Shown: positions 1-11,300 of the stretch, piece by piece | Position numbering within the stretch: the stretch's first letter is position 1 | Layout: the number at the start of each line of letters is the position of its first letter | NCBI GenBank assembly: GCA_037179385.1 | Contig: CM074189.1 | Coordinates: 22,021,020-22,085,019 of the forward strand | DNA length: 64,000 nucleotides | Direction: 5' to 3' | From: Holothuria scabra | Lineage: Eukaryota; Echinodermata; Holothuroidea; Aspidochirotida; Holothuriidae | Notes under the pieces: model-generated | The model's database searches: none | The model's input: the letters and a program-made list of their open reading frames with translations, nothing else | What the model was told of the DNA's origin: nothing | Program-made: the position numbers and the translations under genes

Positions 1-485
1 GGGGATTGTAGGTTTTCTTGACCTGGATTAAATGTCTATGCATGGCGTATTACTGTCTGTCAATCATGAAATTTGCAATTGGGCAAGGAAGGAAAATAAG
101 TATATTACTTTAACGTGACCAATTCATCATTTCTGCGAAAGATATCAGGCTTTTTTATAAAGCCGGGGTTTGAATTTAAAAAGATTTGCAGTTATGACCA
201 AGTTAGACGGTCAGGTTTCTGTTGTCTGGCTCATATTGCTATAATATGACAGCAACTTCATCAGTAGCAAACCGTCGTACGCAATTGTGGGTTTAATTCT
301 TAATTTCTTAATGTCAGAACTCCCCAAAAGTATTGGAAATGTAACTACTTTCTTCACCGTATCTTTTTGATCTTTGAGCAAATGTCACTATCCTAATATT
401 TTAGAAATATACAGATGTGATGCAATGGGGAATAGCGAAGCGTCTTAAAAGACTTCCATCAAATTGATTCTGTTATTTTCACTCT
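1..485. other. No recognised feature
   Basis: AT-rich sequence with no convincing coding frame, RNA gene or terminal-repeat structure. It forms the left flank of the first hAT-like element. Confidence 0.5.
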
Positions 486-739
486 TGATTTTACAGTGGC
501 GTAGCTAGGATTCTTTCCAGGGGGGGGGGGGGGCAAAGGTATGAAATTCCCCCAAAACTTTTCCCGGTCAGTGTCTTTGTATTTCATATAAAACATGCAA
601 ACTTACAAGTATAAAACATTACCATGTCATTTTGTAATATTACCTGCATTTTAATCTTAAAGTAAAACATAGAGCAGTCGGAAATAACAAAGTATATTAT
701 TTTGGTAAACAATATCTGGTTAATTTGTATGTACTAACG

Positions 740-1759
740 CAGTGGCGTACGCAGAATTTCTCCGAAGGGGGAGGGGCATGCAGTATGGTCTAAGGGGAGG
801 GGTGTCAGGAAATTTTTTGACGTTTTCAAGGAGCCTAGATGCAAAATGGTGCAAGATTTTCGACTTTGACAGGAACAGTGTTAAAAGTTGAATCGTGGTG
901 GTTCATGTGGATAAAACTGAAACTTTTGTGTCTTGACATGCATTTCCTTATGCCATTTTATGCTACCTTGCGAAGAAAACTTGTCATTGAATTTGGACAC
1001 TTTTAGGAGTCAAAATAAGAGAGAATTGATCGGTATTTGTGGTTTTTCTTGGCCACAAAATGTTATTTTGTCATAAAGATTATCTAAGCGGAGGGCCACC
1101 ATTAGTTGGCGCGGAGCGTAGAGAAAATTTGGAAAAATCAGACCCCTTAGATGGCCGGAAATAGCATTTTCCAGGCTATACGAAGAATCTAGCCAGTCGC
1201 TTTCTTCTTTTGTCGTTTGAAATAAAATGCTCACTTCAATATATGTTCGTAAACTGCAAAGTGATCTGAGAGTTTAGAGCTAATTTTACCCCCAAAATGT
1301 AATTTTGCCCCCAAAACCGAGCGAAGCGCCACCATTGGTTGGCGCGGAGCCTAAAGAAAATTTCGAAAAATCAGACCCCTCAGATGGTCAAAATAGCCTA
1401 CTTATGCTTGTAAAGAGAATCTAGACATGTAGTCTTTTTTATCGATGCCACCAGTGGGAAACAGAGTCTACCTTTTTAAGTAAAATTGGAATTTGACAGA
1501 AGCTGCCTAGGTCTATTTGTAAGAATTAAAAAAAAGTTGGCATCACTGAAAGACCTTGCAGGGACAATCCTTCCCCTTTGAAAATTTGTGAAAATTGGGT
1601 GTCCTTATAAGCAATCTGGTGCCACGTATGCTATCTTTTGAAGTAAAATCTGTGTTAATAAAGTTAGACTATGTATTTTTAAGAACAAAGAAAAAATGGC
1701 ATCTGTGCGGGGGGGGGGGGGGGGGTGATGGCCCAATGGTCTCCCCTTCGCACGCCACT
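740..1759 (+). repeat. Internal TIR pair nested in copy A
   Basis: Inside the 2 kb element a second pair of ends is visible: CAGTGGCGTACGCAG on the left and CGCACGCCACT on the right, each next to a G tract. The same internal pair occurs in copy B, so this is an old nested insertion or composite structure that now travels with the family. No target duplication is seen around the inner pair. Confidence 0.5.
1083..1440 (+). repeat. Two units of the GCGGAGCGCCACC repeat
   Basis: Two adjacent units begin with AGCGGAGGGCCACCATTAG and GCGAAGCGCCACCATTGG. Each continues with TTGGCGCGGAGC, GAAAATTT, and a stretch resembling CAGACCCCTCAGATGG. The same unit recurs throughout the window, for example at 22440, 23320, 36475, 36720, 38795-41050, 44620-44940, 49345, 57195 and 63165, on both strands. 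It is a widely dispersed, sometimes tandem, non-coding repeat. Confidence 0.7.
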
Positions 1760-2474
1760 AAGGAGGCCTAATAGTGGCTCGATCACAATGGATATCCTGT
1801 TAGAAAAGCAGTCTGTTAAGTGTAGTAGGATACAAGGTACTCATTGTCCATTTGTTGTTACACTCAAAGTGAGCAGAAAGCTATTTTCCCGAACTAGCTT
1901 GGATTAGGCTAAGTAACAAAATCTAAGTGTGCCAACGGATCCCGCTAATTCTAATTTCTAGTTTATCGTTGGCCATGGAATGTTTCAGCCCCATCCATCG
2001 TTATGTACACAGAGTAAAATCGTACAGCTACTGCTAGCTTGTAGAAGAACATAAAAACCTCGGGGTCTACGGTAGTGACTTGTCAGTTTTCACATCCTTT
2101 TACTGAATTCCCAAAGTATCACCTGAATAACACAGCTTCCTGTGCACTGAAATGCACTGATCATAACCCCCGTGCGTATACAAGCACAAGAGAACATTCA
2201 ATCTGCTACGCGGAGAGGACTTTTCTGTGGAACGCAAATTGGGCCGGTTCATGCGACACTGACGAAATCTTAGTTAATTTGTTGCATGAAAATACGAATA
2301 TGTATGAGAAATGTCTTACAATTTCTTATTCTACCAAAAATTTTGAGAAATTTTTGTAATAATAAGAAGATTCATCAAATTTCCCCATTTTCATCAAATT
2401 TCCCCACAAAATTTTCCAGGGGGGCAACTTGCCCCCCTGCCCCCCCCCCCAGTGGCTACGCCACTGCTTGATTA

Positions 2475-5125
2475 CTATAGATGGTTGATCCCTAAACAGC
2501 CATACAAAAATGAAACATTGAAAAAAAAAACATTTTAACACACTCCGGTGAAGATATCAGAGGTCGGTATTCAAACGTTGACGACATTCAAACACACAGT
2601 TCAGTGACGCAAAATCCTAATATCAGTTTAACTTGTTTCGACAACAAAAAGACTTGAATCCATTTCACGCCTTGAACAAAATGATTAATTTATAAAACAG
2701 TAAGCATGGGCACCGATTTCTTTCCTTTTTTGGAAGGAAGGGGGTATGTCGCCTTCACTTTTTTGAGAGGATGAGACTCACAAATTTCCCCCTCCCCCAC
2801 ATTTTTGTAACATGAAACTTAAAAGTGGTGTAATCAAAAACTACATGAAGACACAGATATGCTCAGAAAGTATTTCACATCGTTCTTTATCAGTTCCAAG
2901 CCAGGTTTTGTACCAATTTTTTAGGACCATAACTTCCGAAATATTTACGCGCGGCGCGCGCATTAATTCTTAGTCCTATCTAGCTGTGACTCGCGCCATT
3001 TCAAACATAATCAGCTAAGTTAATTCAAATTTAATATTACCACAAATACTTTAGTTGTGTTCCTGGAGAAAAACGAATTGAAACGTTGAGAAGTTCAAAA
3101 CTCTCATATTTCGTCAGATCCTTTCTTCAACCTTACCATGGTAGCAAACAAACATGGACTATTTTGTAAGAAAAAGATCAAGTTTTGCCTGGGAGCACAC
3201 ATGGGTGAAACAAAGAGTGAGTGTACTCTCCAACAAAGATCAAGCAAGATCAAGCAGTCGTCTTAACAACATTCTCGGTTAGGGTAGTCGGGCAGATTCA
3301 TGAAAAAACGACATGTGTTTCAACTTTTTGCAATGAAAACAAAAGATAATTTTGTCTAACTGTAAACCGCATTTTGTCGGAGCGCTTTTGCGCTGTTAGT
3401 ATTTTGAGTTCTGCTTAACTTTAGCAAACCCAATCCATCTGTCGGAGCTTAAGAGTAGCTGTCAGGTTTTTGGTCCCCATTTCGACAAATCCAAGAAGCA
3501 CCCCTGGCTTAACCTACAGGCAGTTTTTTGTGCAATTTAGTATACCCCCACTTTCAGACTTTTATATTGTTACACATCAAACATTGAAATATTTGGAAAA
3601 ATTTTTCATTTCGGCCCCATATCTCTCATTCCCAGCAAGGATGGGAGAAATGTTTCAGGACAGATTTTCCCCACTTTCAAAATCAAATCGAAGTCTTTGA
3701 TAGTACGCTATTAGATTTACTGTGGGTTCTACAGAGGCAAGAAAACTTGGCTGCATCCATTCAAAATTAATTTAGCTGACTCAAAATAAATTTCGCAATC
3801 ATTGTCGTCACTGCAAGGCGAAAGCCACGTTTTCTCACCTAGGACAGCTCCAATTCTCCAAACCTATCAACCTGTAGTGTAAGTCCTTTAGTGGTTGTAC
3901 TTGTGGGGATACGAAGTCTGGAATGAGCAATCAGAACATTCTGTGCATACTATGTAAAATAAACTGCTCAACATATTCTAATTTTTAGTTCATTAAAAAA
4001 CACTATGAATTTTGTTCTCACTTTCGGTAGGTAGTTGGAGGTGACGAGTTTCTGCCTTCAGGAGTTGTTTTAATATAATCCCCACAGAAGAAAATACAAT
4101 CTGTGACAATTCTTCTTTACGCTGTTAAGACTTAGGCTATATACTTTCAACGTACTCAACGTCTTTGCTGTTCCGCTCAAAATTCATAGTGGGCTTCCTA
4201 TTGGACGAAGTTTTGATATTGTATTTTCTGACCAAGAAAAGAATTCGTTTTGAAGAGTTTTTGAAGACATAGGCGGGGATTTATTTCAGATTTTAATCAA
4301 TCTACATTCTGTTAGAAATGAACTTTCAGCCAGGGTAAGGGACTAATGATCTGTCTTCAAAACATGTAGTCGAGGAGGGAATGAGCAGGGCAGAGTTTCC
4401 TTGAATTCTTTCATGACTTGCTCTCGACTTGATAATTTTTTACACATTTACTCTCCACTTCCCTTAGAATCAGCTTTTAGAAATCCATTTCACTTTCTTT
4501 GGTACCTTCCATGCAGCAACCAACATACCTACTAATGTAAAATCAAACACTTAAAAAGAACCCGAATTTCGTTAACTTACAGTTCGAATAACCTATCTGG
4601 GAATACGGCACCGGGAATTTCTTCAATTAGGTTATCAGATAAGTATCTGTAAAAGAACACAATACAATTATCCAAAAAGAAGGCAATAAGTGGAACTGCA
4701 AGTCACATTTTATCCATATTTTGAGGTAACAGAACTCCAACCAAACAATAGTTAAGCCAATTTAAGTCTCAGAGTTTTTTCCCTCTTTGTTTATCATAAA
4801 AAACACTGACATATAGTAAAAATAAATGCGAACACCTTATCTTATGGCTTACATTTGTTGATCTTTGATCTGACTCACAAGTACTTTAGGTCTAGCAAAT
4901 GCCGTGTATGTAAGCAAGCATGTAAGTACATTTCGGAGTTATGTTGCCCTAAACATGGCTGAAATACTCCCCGTTAAAAGCTCCAATGACGACACGTGAA
5001 AACTTTTTATTGTACTACGACTGATTTAGAGCAGTTGCCAATATCTCTGTCCTAATACCTTTCATGATTTTATATCAAACTGGAGAAATATATCGACCCC
5101 CCCTTTGAAAATAGTAAGGCCCATT
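2475..5125. other. No gene recognised; unassigned non-coding DNA
   Basis: About 2.6 kb with only short chance frames. The one local feature is the alternating GC-rich palindrome GCGCGGCGCGCGC near 2949-2961. Related GCGCGCTACGCGCGC-like islands recur at 17890, 18300, 22610, 41655, 42033 and 49260, usually after a TTTTC or CCAAAATTTT stretch, so this is probably decayed dispersed repeat. Confidence 0.4.
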
Positions 5126-5392
5126 CCAGTAAAAATGGGACAATTTTGGGTGATTTGGTACAAAGTTTTTAAATGTTTCTCCTGTACGCAGTATCTCCCT
5201 TGCCTTTTAAACGGTTAGGAAAAAAATAAATGTTCCTTTTGGAAGATATTTTAATTTAATTTGAAGAACACGTCATTATTTCTCCTGCACAAATCTTCCA
5301 CAAGCGGCCTGACGAAAATTTCCTTAAATAAAAAATAAAATATTTCGACCTCAGTTTTCTAAATTCGTTAAAAAACGTCCCATTTTCACTGG
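5126..5392. mobile_element. Candidate MITE, 267 bp
   Basis: The ends are CCAGTAAAAATGGGAC (5126-5141) and GTCCCATTTTCACTGG (5377-5392), inverted repeats matching at 15 of 16 positions. The interior is AT-rich and non-coding. No clean target duplication was found, so the class is not assigned. Confidence 0.5.
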
Positions 5393-5693
5393 GATTTTAC
5401 AACCAATCAGTATCAGAATTGACAAACTTTCCCAAACAACCAAACGTCTTCATTTGAATATGTGAGATTATTTTTGCATATCATATGGAATGTCTTATTT
5501 CAACGCGATGATAAGCAAATCATCATCATCGAAAATACTTGCTCTGTAATTTTGAATTCTGAATTACATATGACGTCAAAATAATGGAAGCTGAAATTTT
5601 ATGTCGAGTATGTATCCACGTTGGAGTATGTGTACATAACTGGCAGACAGTCAGTGAGAGCTAGCAGTATGGAGAATGGACCACTGGAAGATA

Positions 5694-5861
5694 CTACGGT
5701 TGAGTAGTCCTATTCTTAAGAAGTCTACCAGTGGCCCACTCTTCCTTTCGATTTAGCTTAGGGGCGAATTCATTAATGCAAACAGTCTCAGACACTTTCC
5801 AACGCATGGAGTCGCCGCTAACCGTGTATTTGAAATTCAGCCCACTGTGATATTCAGTTTT
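5694..5861 (-). pseudogene. Inverted C-terminal fragment of the Penelope-like protein
   Basis: On the minus strand this encodes a stretch ending CINEFAPKLNRKEEWATGR followed by LLKNRTTQP and a stop. This is nearly identical to the end of the plus-strand protein at 7120-7209, which reads CINEFAPMLNRKEEWATGR. It covers only the tail after the GIY-YIG motif. The minus-strand frame continues left-to-right into the body by read-through of the opposite strand, which is not meaningful protein. It is the inverted terminal repeat arm of the element. Confidence 0.8.
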
Positions 5862-5881
5862 ACGTACATACGTATCGTACC

Positions 5882-6366
5882 TACTATCCCAGTGCATCAG
5901 ACCACTGGTCACATCCGCACCCGAAACCTGTGACAGCACCAAAGGTCTTTTGTCTAGAATTAGGGAGATTAATACGAAAAAAGGATTTTGTTGTCGGCAG
6001 TATTGATGTTACGGCTCTATATCCTTCTATCGATGTCGACTTTGCAGTCGGAAAATGTTGTGATCTGTTAACAAATAGTGGCATCAATTTTGAAGGGATA
6101 GATCCCCACGAACTTGACCTCTTCCTAAGAGTAATCGAAATCAAAACAGGCCAGAAATTGCCTGAGGACATACTTCCATTTTGCCCAGTTCGTTCTACCA
6201 ACAGAGGAAGAAAACCCACTGTTACACTTAATGTGTCCAGCTCCAATACTGAAACTAGGTGGAGTAATTGGATTAAACCACCTAATACTCCTCGCATTGT
6301 AACACTAAGAAAAATGGTTGTTTATGCCCTAGGATATATCATGAAATTTATAATGAAGAATCTAAG
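5882..6366 (+). pseudogene. Penelope-like reverse transcriptase, N-terminal fragment
   Basis: The frame is open from about 5882 through 6378 but has no upstream ATG. It contains VTAPKVFCLELGRLI and then SIDVTALYPSID, which fits reverse transcriptase motif A (first catalytic aspartate) in the Penelope-like families that also carry GIY-YIG. Downstream it has RGRKPTVTLN, a WSNWIKPPNTPRI stretch and ALGYIMKFIMKN, the helix that normally precedes the next palm motifs. It then breaks off: the YxDD catalytic motif and the rest of the palm are absent. The following thumb-like sequence is in another frame, so this is one side of a large internal deletion. A functional product is not possible from this copy. 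Confidence 0.8.
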
Positions 6367-7209
6367 ATGTACATTGTAACTAACGATCTCGTCAGAATTA
6401 TGAGAAATGTATCCCTCAGTTTGCCAGAGCATGAAAGAACTACGGCTGTGCAAAGCTTTATTGACCGAATGCAATATAGTGGCTACTCTAGGTACGAGCG
6501 TCACGAGGTTTATTCCAGGGCTAGGAAACGCTTCGGTAAAATGATTGAAGATGACAAAAATGGAAGAGTACCATCGCTCAGACCCAAGTTATGGAATCAG
6601 GAAGAACGTGCCCTGGAAAAATCTACCAAGAAGTATACCTGGTTTAAAGATCGCAAAAGTAATCCTGAAGCAGTTCTTTTTGTTGAGGTAACCCCTAACA
6701 GTGTGCTGCACAAACATATTGAGAGAATTATTAAAGATACCGAACTTAAAATAAAAGTTGTAGAAAGGTCTGGTACTCGATTGAAAGATTTACTCTGTAA
6801 ATCCAATCCATTTGACAGAGATGTGTGTTTAGATTCCATCGTTTGCAATTTGTGTAAAATAAAGACGGGACTATGTAAGAAAAGAGCTCTGGTTCACTGC
6901 ATTGAGTGTAAAGATTGTGAAGGTGAGTTTAAATATATAGGAGAAACTTCACGAAGTCTTGGAGAAAGGTTTGACGAGCATTTTGCGAGTATGAATGACA
7001 AGCAGTCAGTGTTCTTTAACCATAAAACTGAATGTCACAGTGAGCTGAATTTCAATTACACGGTTGACGTCCTTAAAATTCATATTGGCGACCCTATGCG
7101 TAGGCAAGTTTCTGAAGCTGTTTGCATTAATGAATTCGCCCCTATGCTAAATCGAAAGGAAGAGTGGGCCACTGGTAGACTTCTTAAGAATAGGACTACT
7201 CAACCGTAG
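6367..7209 (+). pseudogene. Penelope-like thumb region and GIY-YIG endonuclease
   Basis: A 280-codon frame. Residues about 1-60 (RIMRNVSLSLPEHER, MQYSGYSRYERHEV) resemble the thumb region of Penelope-like reverse transcriptases. Residues about 80-130 include STKKYTWFKDRKSN and EAVLFVEVTPNS, a linker I associate with this family. Next comes a cysteine-rich segment (CNLCKIKTGLC, then CIECKDC) directly before YIGETSRSLGERFDEH, the GIY-YIG nuclease motif with its downstream arginine. The C-terminus is EEWATGRLLKNRTTQP. GIY-YIG nicks target DNA to prime reverse transcription in these elements. The ATG at 6367 lies at the deletion junction and is probably not a native start; the frame reads upstream without a stop at least to 6340. 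Confidence 0.8.
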
Positions 7210-7402
7210 TATCTTCCAGTGGTCCATTCTCCGTACTGCTTGCTCTCACTGACTGTGTGCCTGTTTATTCATCCTTGACCACGCTATTGTATACTAGCTT
7301 TTTTATCTCTTCTTCTGTACTGTGTAGTAATATAACCTTGTGTATACTGTATTCATATAACTGCCAGGGATAATTATAGGTGAAAAAAATAAGGTTTGAT
7401 TT

Positions 7403-8160
7403 AGATGTAATTCATCATACTAGCGAATTTAATATACCGGGTTTTCTGCTTTTAATCGATTTCGAAACGGCTTTCGACAAGTTAGAATTGAAATTAATTT
7501 ATTTACGCTACTCTCTCCTTTTTCAATTTTGGAAATAGCTTTAAACATTGGATAAAGACATTTTACAATAATGCTCAGGCATGCGCTTGTAACAATGGCT
7601 ATACTCTTCCGGGTTTTTCTTTTCAATTCAAAGAGGGGTACGGCAGGGGTGCTCCCTTTATCCGTACCTTTTTATTTTGTGTGTAGAGACCCTTGCACTT
7701 ACTGTGCTCAATTCATCTGCCATTAAAGGTATCCCAATAGATGGTTTTGAAACTCGTATTCTGCAATATGCTGATGAACACTACATTCATACTTGATGGT
7801 AGTAAAGATTGTTTAAGTGAATTGTTATGTATTCTCAAAAATTTTTACAGCTCATCTGGTTTGAAGATTAATATTTCTAAATCCCATTTGTTCCCTTTAG
7901 ATCCTTTTGTTGGTAACAAGCCAATTTTTCCTTCAGATTTTAACATTGACATTACTTTGGGTCCAGTTACAATGTTAAGCGTCACTTTTATTCACAACGG
8001 GGATGGCCTTTTTCCTCTTAATTATCAGCCCAATCTTTCAAGGCTAACGAGCATTCTTCGTGTCTGGGTCAGTCGCGATCTAACCCCTATAGGTCGTTAT
8101 ATTATTTTTCAAAACGTTTGGCTTATCCCAGTTGGTTTATCTCTTGCTAGTATTACCTAA
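7403..8160 (+). pseudogene. LINE reverse transcriptase domain, frameshifted
   Basis: Translation in shifting frames gives HHTSEFNIPGFLLLIDFETA (motif A region, followed by FDKL), then RGVRQGCSL (motif B), then LQYAD followed by TTFILDGSKDC. The catalytic box is damaged: TATGCTGATGA is followed by one extra A at about 7777, so YADD shifts frame inside the motif. The rest reads SSSGLKINISKSHLFPLDPF and LTSILRVWVSRDLTPIGR, the usual region after the fingers and palm in L1-group elements. In-frame stops occur around 7500-7600. The reverse transcriptase would copy element RNA into DNA at the nick; this copy cannot. Confidence 0.8.
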
Positions 8161-9187
8161 TCCCGAAGTCTTTCATTTAAGAGCTCGAGCAAGTTATTTT
8201 TGACTTTATTTTGGGTGGAAACCCTGATAAGGTAAAACGCTCTGTGATTATTAACCCTGTCAACCCTGGTGGTTTAAATGTTATTCATGTCAATAGTTTT
8301 ATTAACAGCCTTAAGCGTACGTGGATAAAATGCTATTGCAACAATATATATGGTCCGTGGAAAATTTTCTTTCATATTAGTTTAAAGAAATACGGCTGCA
8401 ACCTCTTATTTAAATGCAATTGTCTGCAAAGTGAAGTTAAACATATTCGAAATATTTTTGTCAGAGAAGTTGTACAATCATGGTGCAATATTTCATATAC
8501 ATCATATTTCATATATTGTGGAATAATTCTGACATCCGGATGAACGGTAAAATTGTGTTTTATAATTCGTTGTTTGAAAAAAATGTACTCTGTGTAAGAG
8601 ACCTTTTGATAGACACGGAAACCCCTTATCTTTTGAAAGTTTTAAGCGTAAATTTGATGCAGGTTTACCTTTTACATTGTAATATGGATTGATACGTAGT
8701 ATTCCAATCAGTTGGAGGGGTTCAATTACTAGTAATGATGGTAGTAATCAAAACATAAACGAAGATTTTTTTGAACAATTTTTGAAACCACCTAAGTGTT
8801 CACAGTTTATTTACAACAAGTGCTTAGAAACTTTTGCAGAGAAACCATCGGCCATCAAGAAATGGATAGTCAGCTTTAACAACTTGACTGACCAGGATTG
8901 GTCCAATGTTAATTGTACTCCTTGGCTCTCTACCACAGAAGCCAAGCTACAGTGTTTTCAGTTTAGATTAATTCCTCCCAACGAACAGATTGCTTTGCTT
9001 GATGGGTAAAGCTGAATCCCCTTCTTTTACCTTTTACAATACTGAAGAAGAAACAATAGATCACATTTTTTGGGACTGTAACTACACCTCACAATTTAGT
9101 AAAGCGGTGGAACTTTTGTTATTTAATAAACATTTTGTTTTCTCAAGACAAAGTTTCTTTTTTATTATGAAAAGACCAGTCATCCCT
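8161..9187 (+). pseudogene. LINE C-terminal region with degraded zinc knuckle
   Basis: Continuation of the LINE protein in at least four frames. Recognisable pieces are GGNPDKVKRSVIINPVNPGG, SFINSLKRTWIKCY, NSDIRMNGKIVFYNSLFEKN, LIRSIPISWRG-like sequence at 8690, and EEETIDHIFWDCNYTSQF. The last corresponds to the C-terminal C..C..H..C knuckle of such proteins, but both leading cysteines are replaced (SFTFYN), leaving only the H and C. Frameshifts fall near 8530, 8690 and 9000. Confidence 0.7.
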
Positions 9188-9867
9188 ACAATGTTTTAGC
9201 TCTCCATATGACAAACTGTGTTTTTAATTGCAAATGAATGAAAAGTATACTTGAGGAAAATGATTTTAAGTTTAAATTTGTGGTCAAAGTGGAAGAGTAT
9301 AAAAAAGTAAGAAAAAAGAAAAATGTAAATATTGATAATATCAGAGAGGCATTTGCCTCCTGTCCTAGTTTCTTTGATTAATATATTGAAGGGAGCGTTT
9401 TCTAGCATTGATGTTTATGTAAATATATTTCGAATATAATAGGGTTATCACAAGATTATTATGTTTGCAATTTTTTTGAACATCATTTTGTAACACAACG
9501 TTTGTTTTTGTAGAACTTGAAATTGAAAATGAATAAATGGAGATAAAAAAATGAATAAGGTTGGATTTGGTAAATAAAAAGCTAGTGGTTGAAAATCAGT
9601 AAAAGTTTAGACGAAATTACTGAAAGAGCAATGGTCGTAAAAAGTTTTCACTACTACGTATTCAATGGGAAAAGAAATACAAAGTGCACGATTGGGAGTA
9701 TGACTACAGACTACACGCTTCACTCTTTATTTACCAATTGCATTCTCTCGGGTGTGCTCAACCACTTCAGGGGGGGGGGGGGTAAACGGTGTAAGTTCCG
9801 GGGTATTTTGGTAAATGTCCGTCTTGTCTAAGTTATATAATTACATATGTGATTACATGAAAATCCA

Positions 9868-10085
9868 AACAATTGCCCAAGAAGTGCAGCTGTTGGGCAA
9901 ATGTATTGGGTACAAATTTTAACGATTTGTTGGGTGAAATGGTTAGGTAATTTGTTTGCCCAACTAATGAGTAAATCGCTTAACCAAGTAAGTTAGGCAG
10001 TTTTTTACCGATTTCCGGTCAGGTGGCATACGCAACCAACGGTTGGGTAATTTTATGCCCAGGTTAGGTATCAATTTTAACAGTG
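9868..10085. repeat. Fragment of TTGGGCAAA-type TIR element
   Basis: Rich in TTGGGCAAA, TTGGGTAA and TTAACCAA words and ends TTTTAACAGTG followed by TA. The style matches the complete element at 39381-40630, whose ends are CACTCTTAAAA and TTTTAAGAGTG. The left end is missing or decayed. Confidence 0.5.
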
Positions 10086-10331
10086 TACTCGACAGTCTAT
10101 TTCAGTGTTGTATTTTCCTTCCGCTGAACTTATTCAACTCTTACATTATCATCAAAGTCGTTTACCCTCATTCTTCATGTTTCTTAATCATATAATTATG
10201 AAAGCATTTTAAACTCTCCAATTTAACGGCTATCTATATAAAGTTTTGACTCCAGTATGTTCGAATTTATGTTCCGTTCAGAATGTAAAGAAGTGAGGAT
10301 GTTAAAAATTCTTAAACAAAAACAACAAGTA

Positions 10332-10475
10332 CACTGTCAAAAAATTCTGTAGATTTACAGAACAAAAAATAAAGAAAACGGAAAAAGGGCTGTCAATGTG
10401 TTTCAAAAAAAAAAAAATGACAGCACTTTTTCCATATCCGCTCTGTACAACATGTCCGTCACATTTTTAACAGTG
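10332..10475. mobile_element. 144-bp MITE flanked by TA
   Basis: The ends are CACTGTCAAAAA and TTTTTAACAGTG, and the flanks are TA on each side (10330-10331 and 10476-10477). It is non-coding, with an internal A run. TA target duplications are typical of Tc1/mariner-type transposition, though other groups also produce 2-bp duplications. Confidence 0.65.
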
Positions 10476-10723
10476 TAGACTTTATCATCACAACCCATGG
10501 CAGGCAGTATATACGATCAAAAAGTTTTCAAAAATGTAACAAAAAAAGTTGTCTTCCTTTTTGGTGAGTTTACTTCATAAAACACCTATAACGATTCTGG
10601 AAAAGAAAACCGGTTATCGAAGTTGGTTGAATTTTTTTCTTTTTTTGTTTGTTGAATGTTTGCGAAGAATTTGTAACAATTTGGGTTTTCTCTTACACAA
10701 CAGTTGGACTGTCTCTTACATGC

Positions 10724-10890
10724 AGACCGGTTGCTTGGTCAAGTGGTTGGAGCATCGGACTTGCAGTCGAAAACAATGAAGTGAAAAAAACAAGCTGGTG
10801 AAGCCATAAAGTACTGGAAAAAAATCATGGCCGGCTCGACTTGAGCCAGGTGGTTTGAAACTGGACTGTAAAACTCTATCTAACCTAACC
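10724..10890 (+). mobile_element. tRNA-derived SINE
   Basis: The head resembles a tRNA promoter (TTGCTTGGTCAAGTGGTTGG, then AGCATCGGACTTGCAGTCG). The tail is GGCTCGACTTGAGCCAGG followed by a GGTTTGAAACTGGACTGTAA-like stretch, ending in a TCTAACCTAACC short-repeat tail. The same tail occurs with a different tRNA head at 21171-21398 and 30255-30455. Confidence 0.65.
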
Positions 10891-11204
10891 TACACAGCAC
10901 TTAAATAGGTAGGACAGAGACCTACTTGTATTATTATAAGATAATTCATTGCTGTATAGAGTCATCTCACGATGATTGCAGTACTCACAAATGTAGTAGA
11001 CGTGATGGGAAAACATTCGGCGACAAGTAACTGATTTGGTTGCCAATTAGATTTCTGAAAGAAAACAAATTGAATGGTGAATCACATAAGCACACTTAAT
11101 TGAGCGAAAATGATATAATATACTCGAATCCCTTATTTTCCCAAACGTTATGTTTTACCAAGGTTCATTTTTTACTAAGTGCGATGGAGTCGGGAAAATA
11201 AACC

Positions 11205-11300
11205 AGTGAGTCACAACTGGTAAAAATGCTGTAGCCGGCTCGAAATGGACCAAGTGGTTGGAAACCGAGCCTGGAATCTAAATAACAAATTAACTAACTC
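11205..11300 (+). mobile_element. SINE 3' end of the same tail family
   Basis: Contains GCCGGCTCGAAATGGACC, AAGTGGTTGGAAACCGAGCC and a TAACTAACTCACTAGCTGAC tail. The tRNA-like head is absent or unrecognisable, so this is a truncated or diverged copy. Confidence 0.55.

Larger units (their letters stand above)
494..2466 (+). mobile_element. hAT-like non-autonomous element, 2 kb, copy A
   Basis: The left end reads CAGTGGCGTAGCTAGGAT and runs into a pure G tract. The right end is a C tract followed by AGTGGCTACGCCACTG, so the termini form an inverted repeat starting CAGTGGCGTAGC. The same sequence is present end to end, inverted, at 35269-37335. The flanks are an imperfect 8-bp duplication: CTTGATTA on the right and CTTGATTTTA on the left, the latter with two extra T in a T run. 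Eight-bp duplications and CAG...CTG termini are typical of the hAT superfamily. No transposase frame is present, so mobility would depend on a transposase encoded elsewhere. The hAT assignment is inferred from termini and target size only. Confidence 0.8.
5642..7261 (+). mobile_element. Penelope-like retroelement remnant with inverted 3' end
   Basis: The body (about 5870-7261, plus strand) encodes parts of a Penelope-like reverse transcriptase and a C-terminal GIY-YIG endonuclease. The 3' terminal 239 bp (7023-7261) recurs in inverted orientation at 5642-5861, immediately upstream of the body. Penelope-like elements are known for terminal repeats and for partial copies in tandem or inverted arrangement, and this matches. 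The two arms differ by substitutions and by an indel of about 19 bp, so they have diverged since the arrangement formed. The central reverse transcriptase core is deleted, so the copy cannot be autonomous. Confidence 0.85.
7403..9554 (+). mobile_element. 5'-truncated L1/Tx1-like LINE with target duplication
   Basis: The insertion starts inside the reverse transcriptase domain and ends with an A-rich tail (GGAGATAAAAAAATGA). It is flanked by ATAAGGTTTGATTT on the left (7389-7402) and ATAAGGTTGGATTT on the right (9555-9568), identical at 13 of 14 positions. This is the expected product of target-primed reverse transcription with 5' truncation. The coding sequence is broken into at least five frames, so the copy is dead. 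The clade call rests on the reverse transcriptase and C-terminal wording and is approximate. Confidence 0.8.

Noticed and set aside
5884..6297. 137-codon minus-strand frame across the Penelope-like element
   Set aside because: Antisense shadow of the reverse transcriptase frame on the plus strand.
10724..10790. Functional tRNA gene
   Set aside because: The A-box-like text is followed by no proper acceptor and T arms; it sits on a SINE body and tail.
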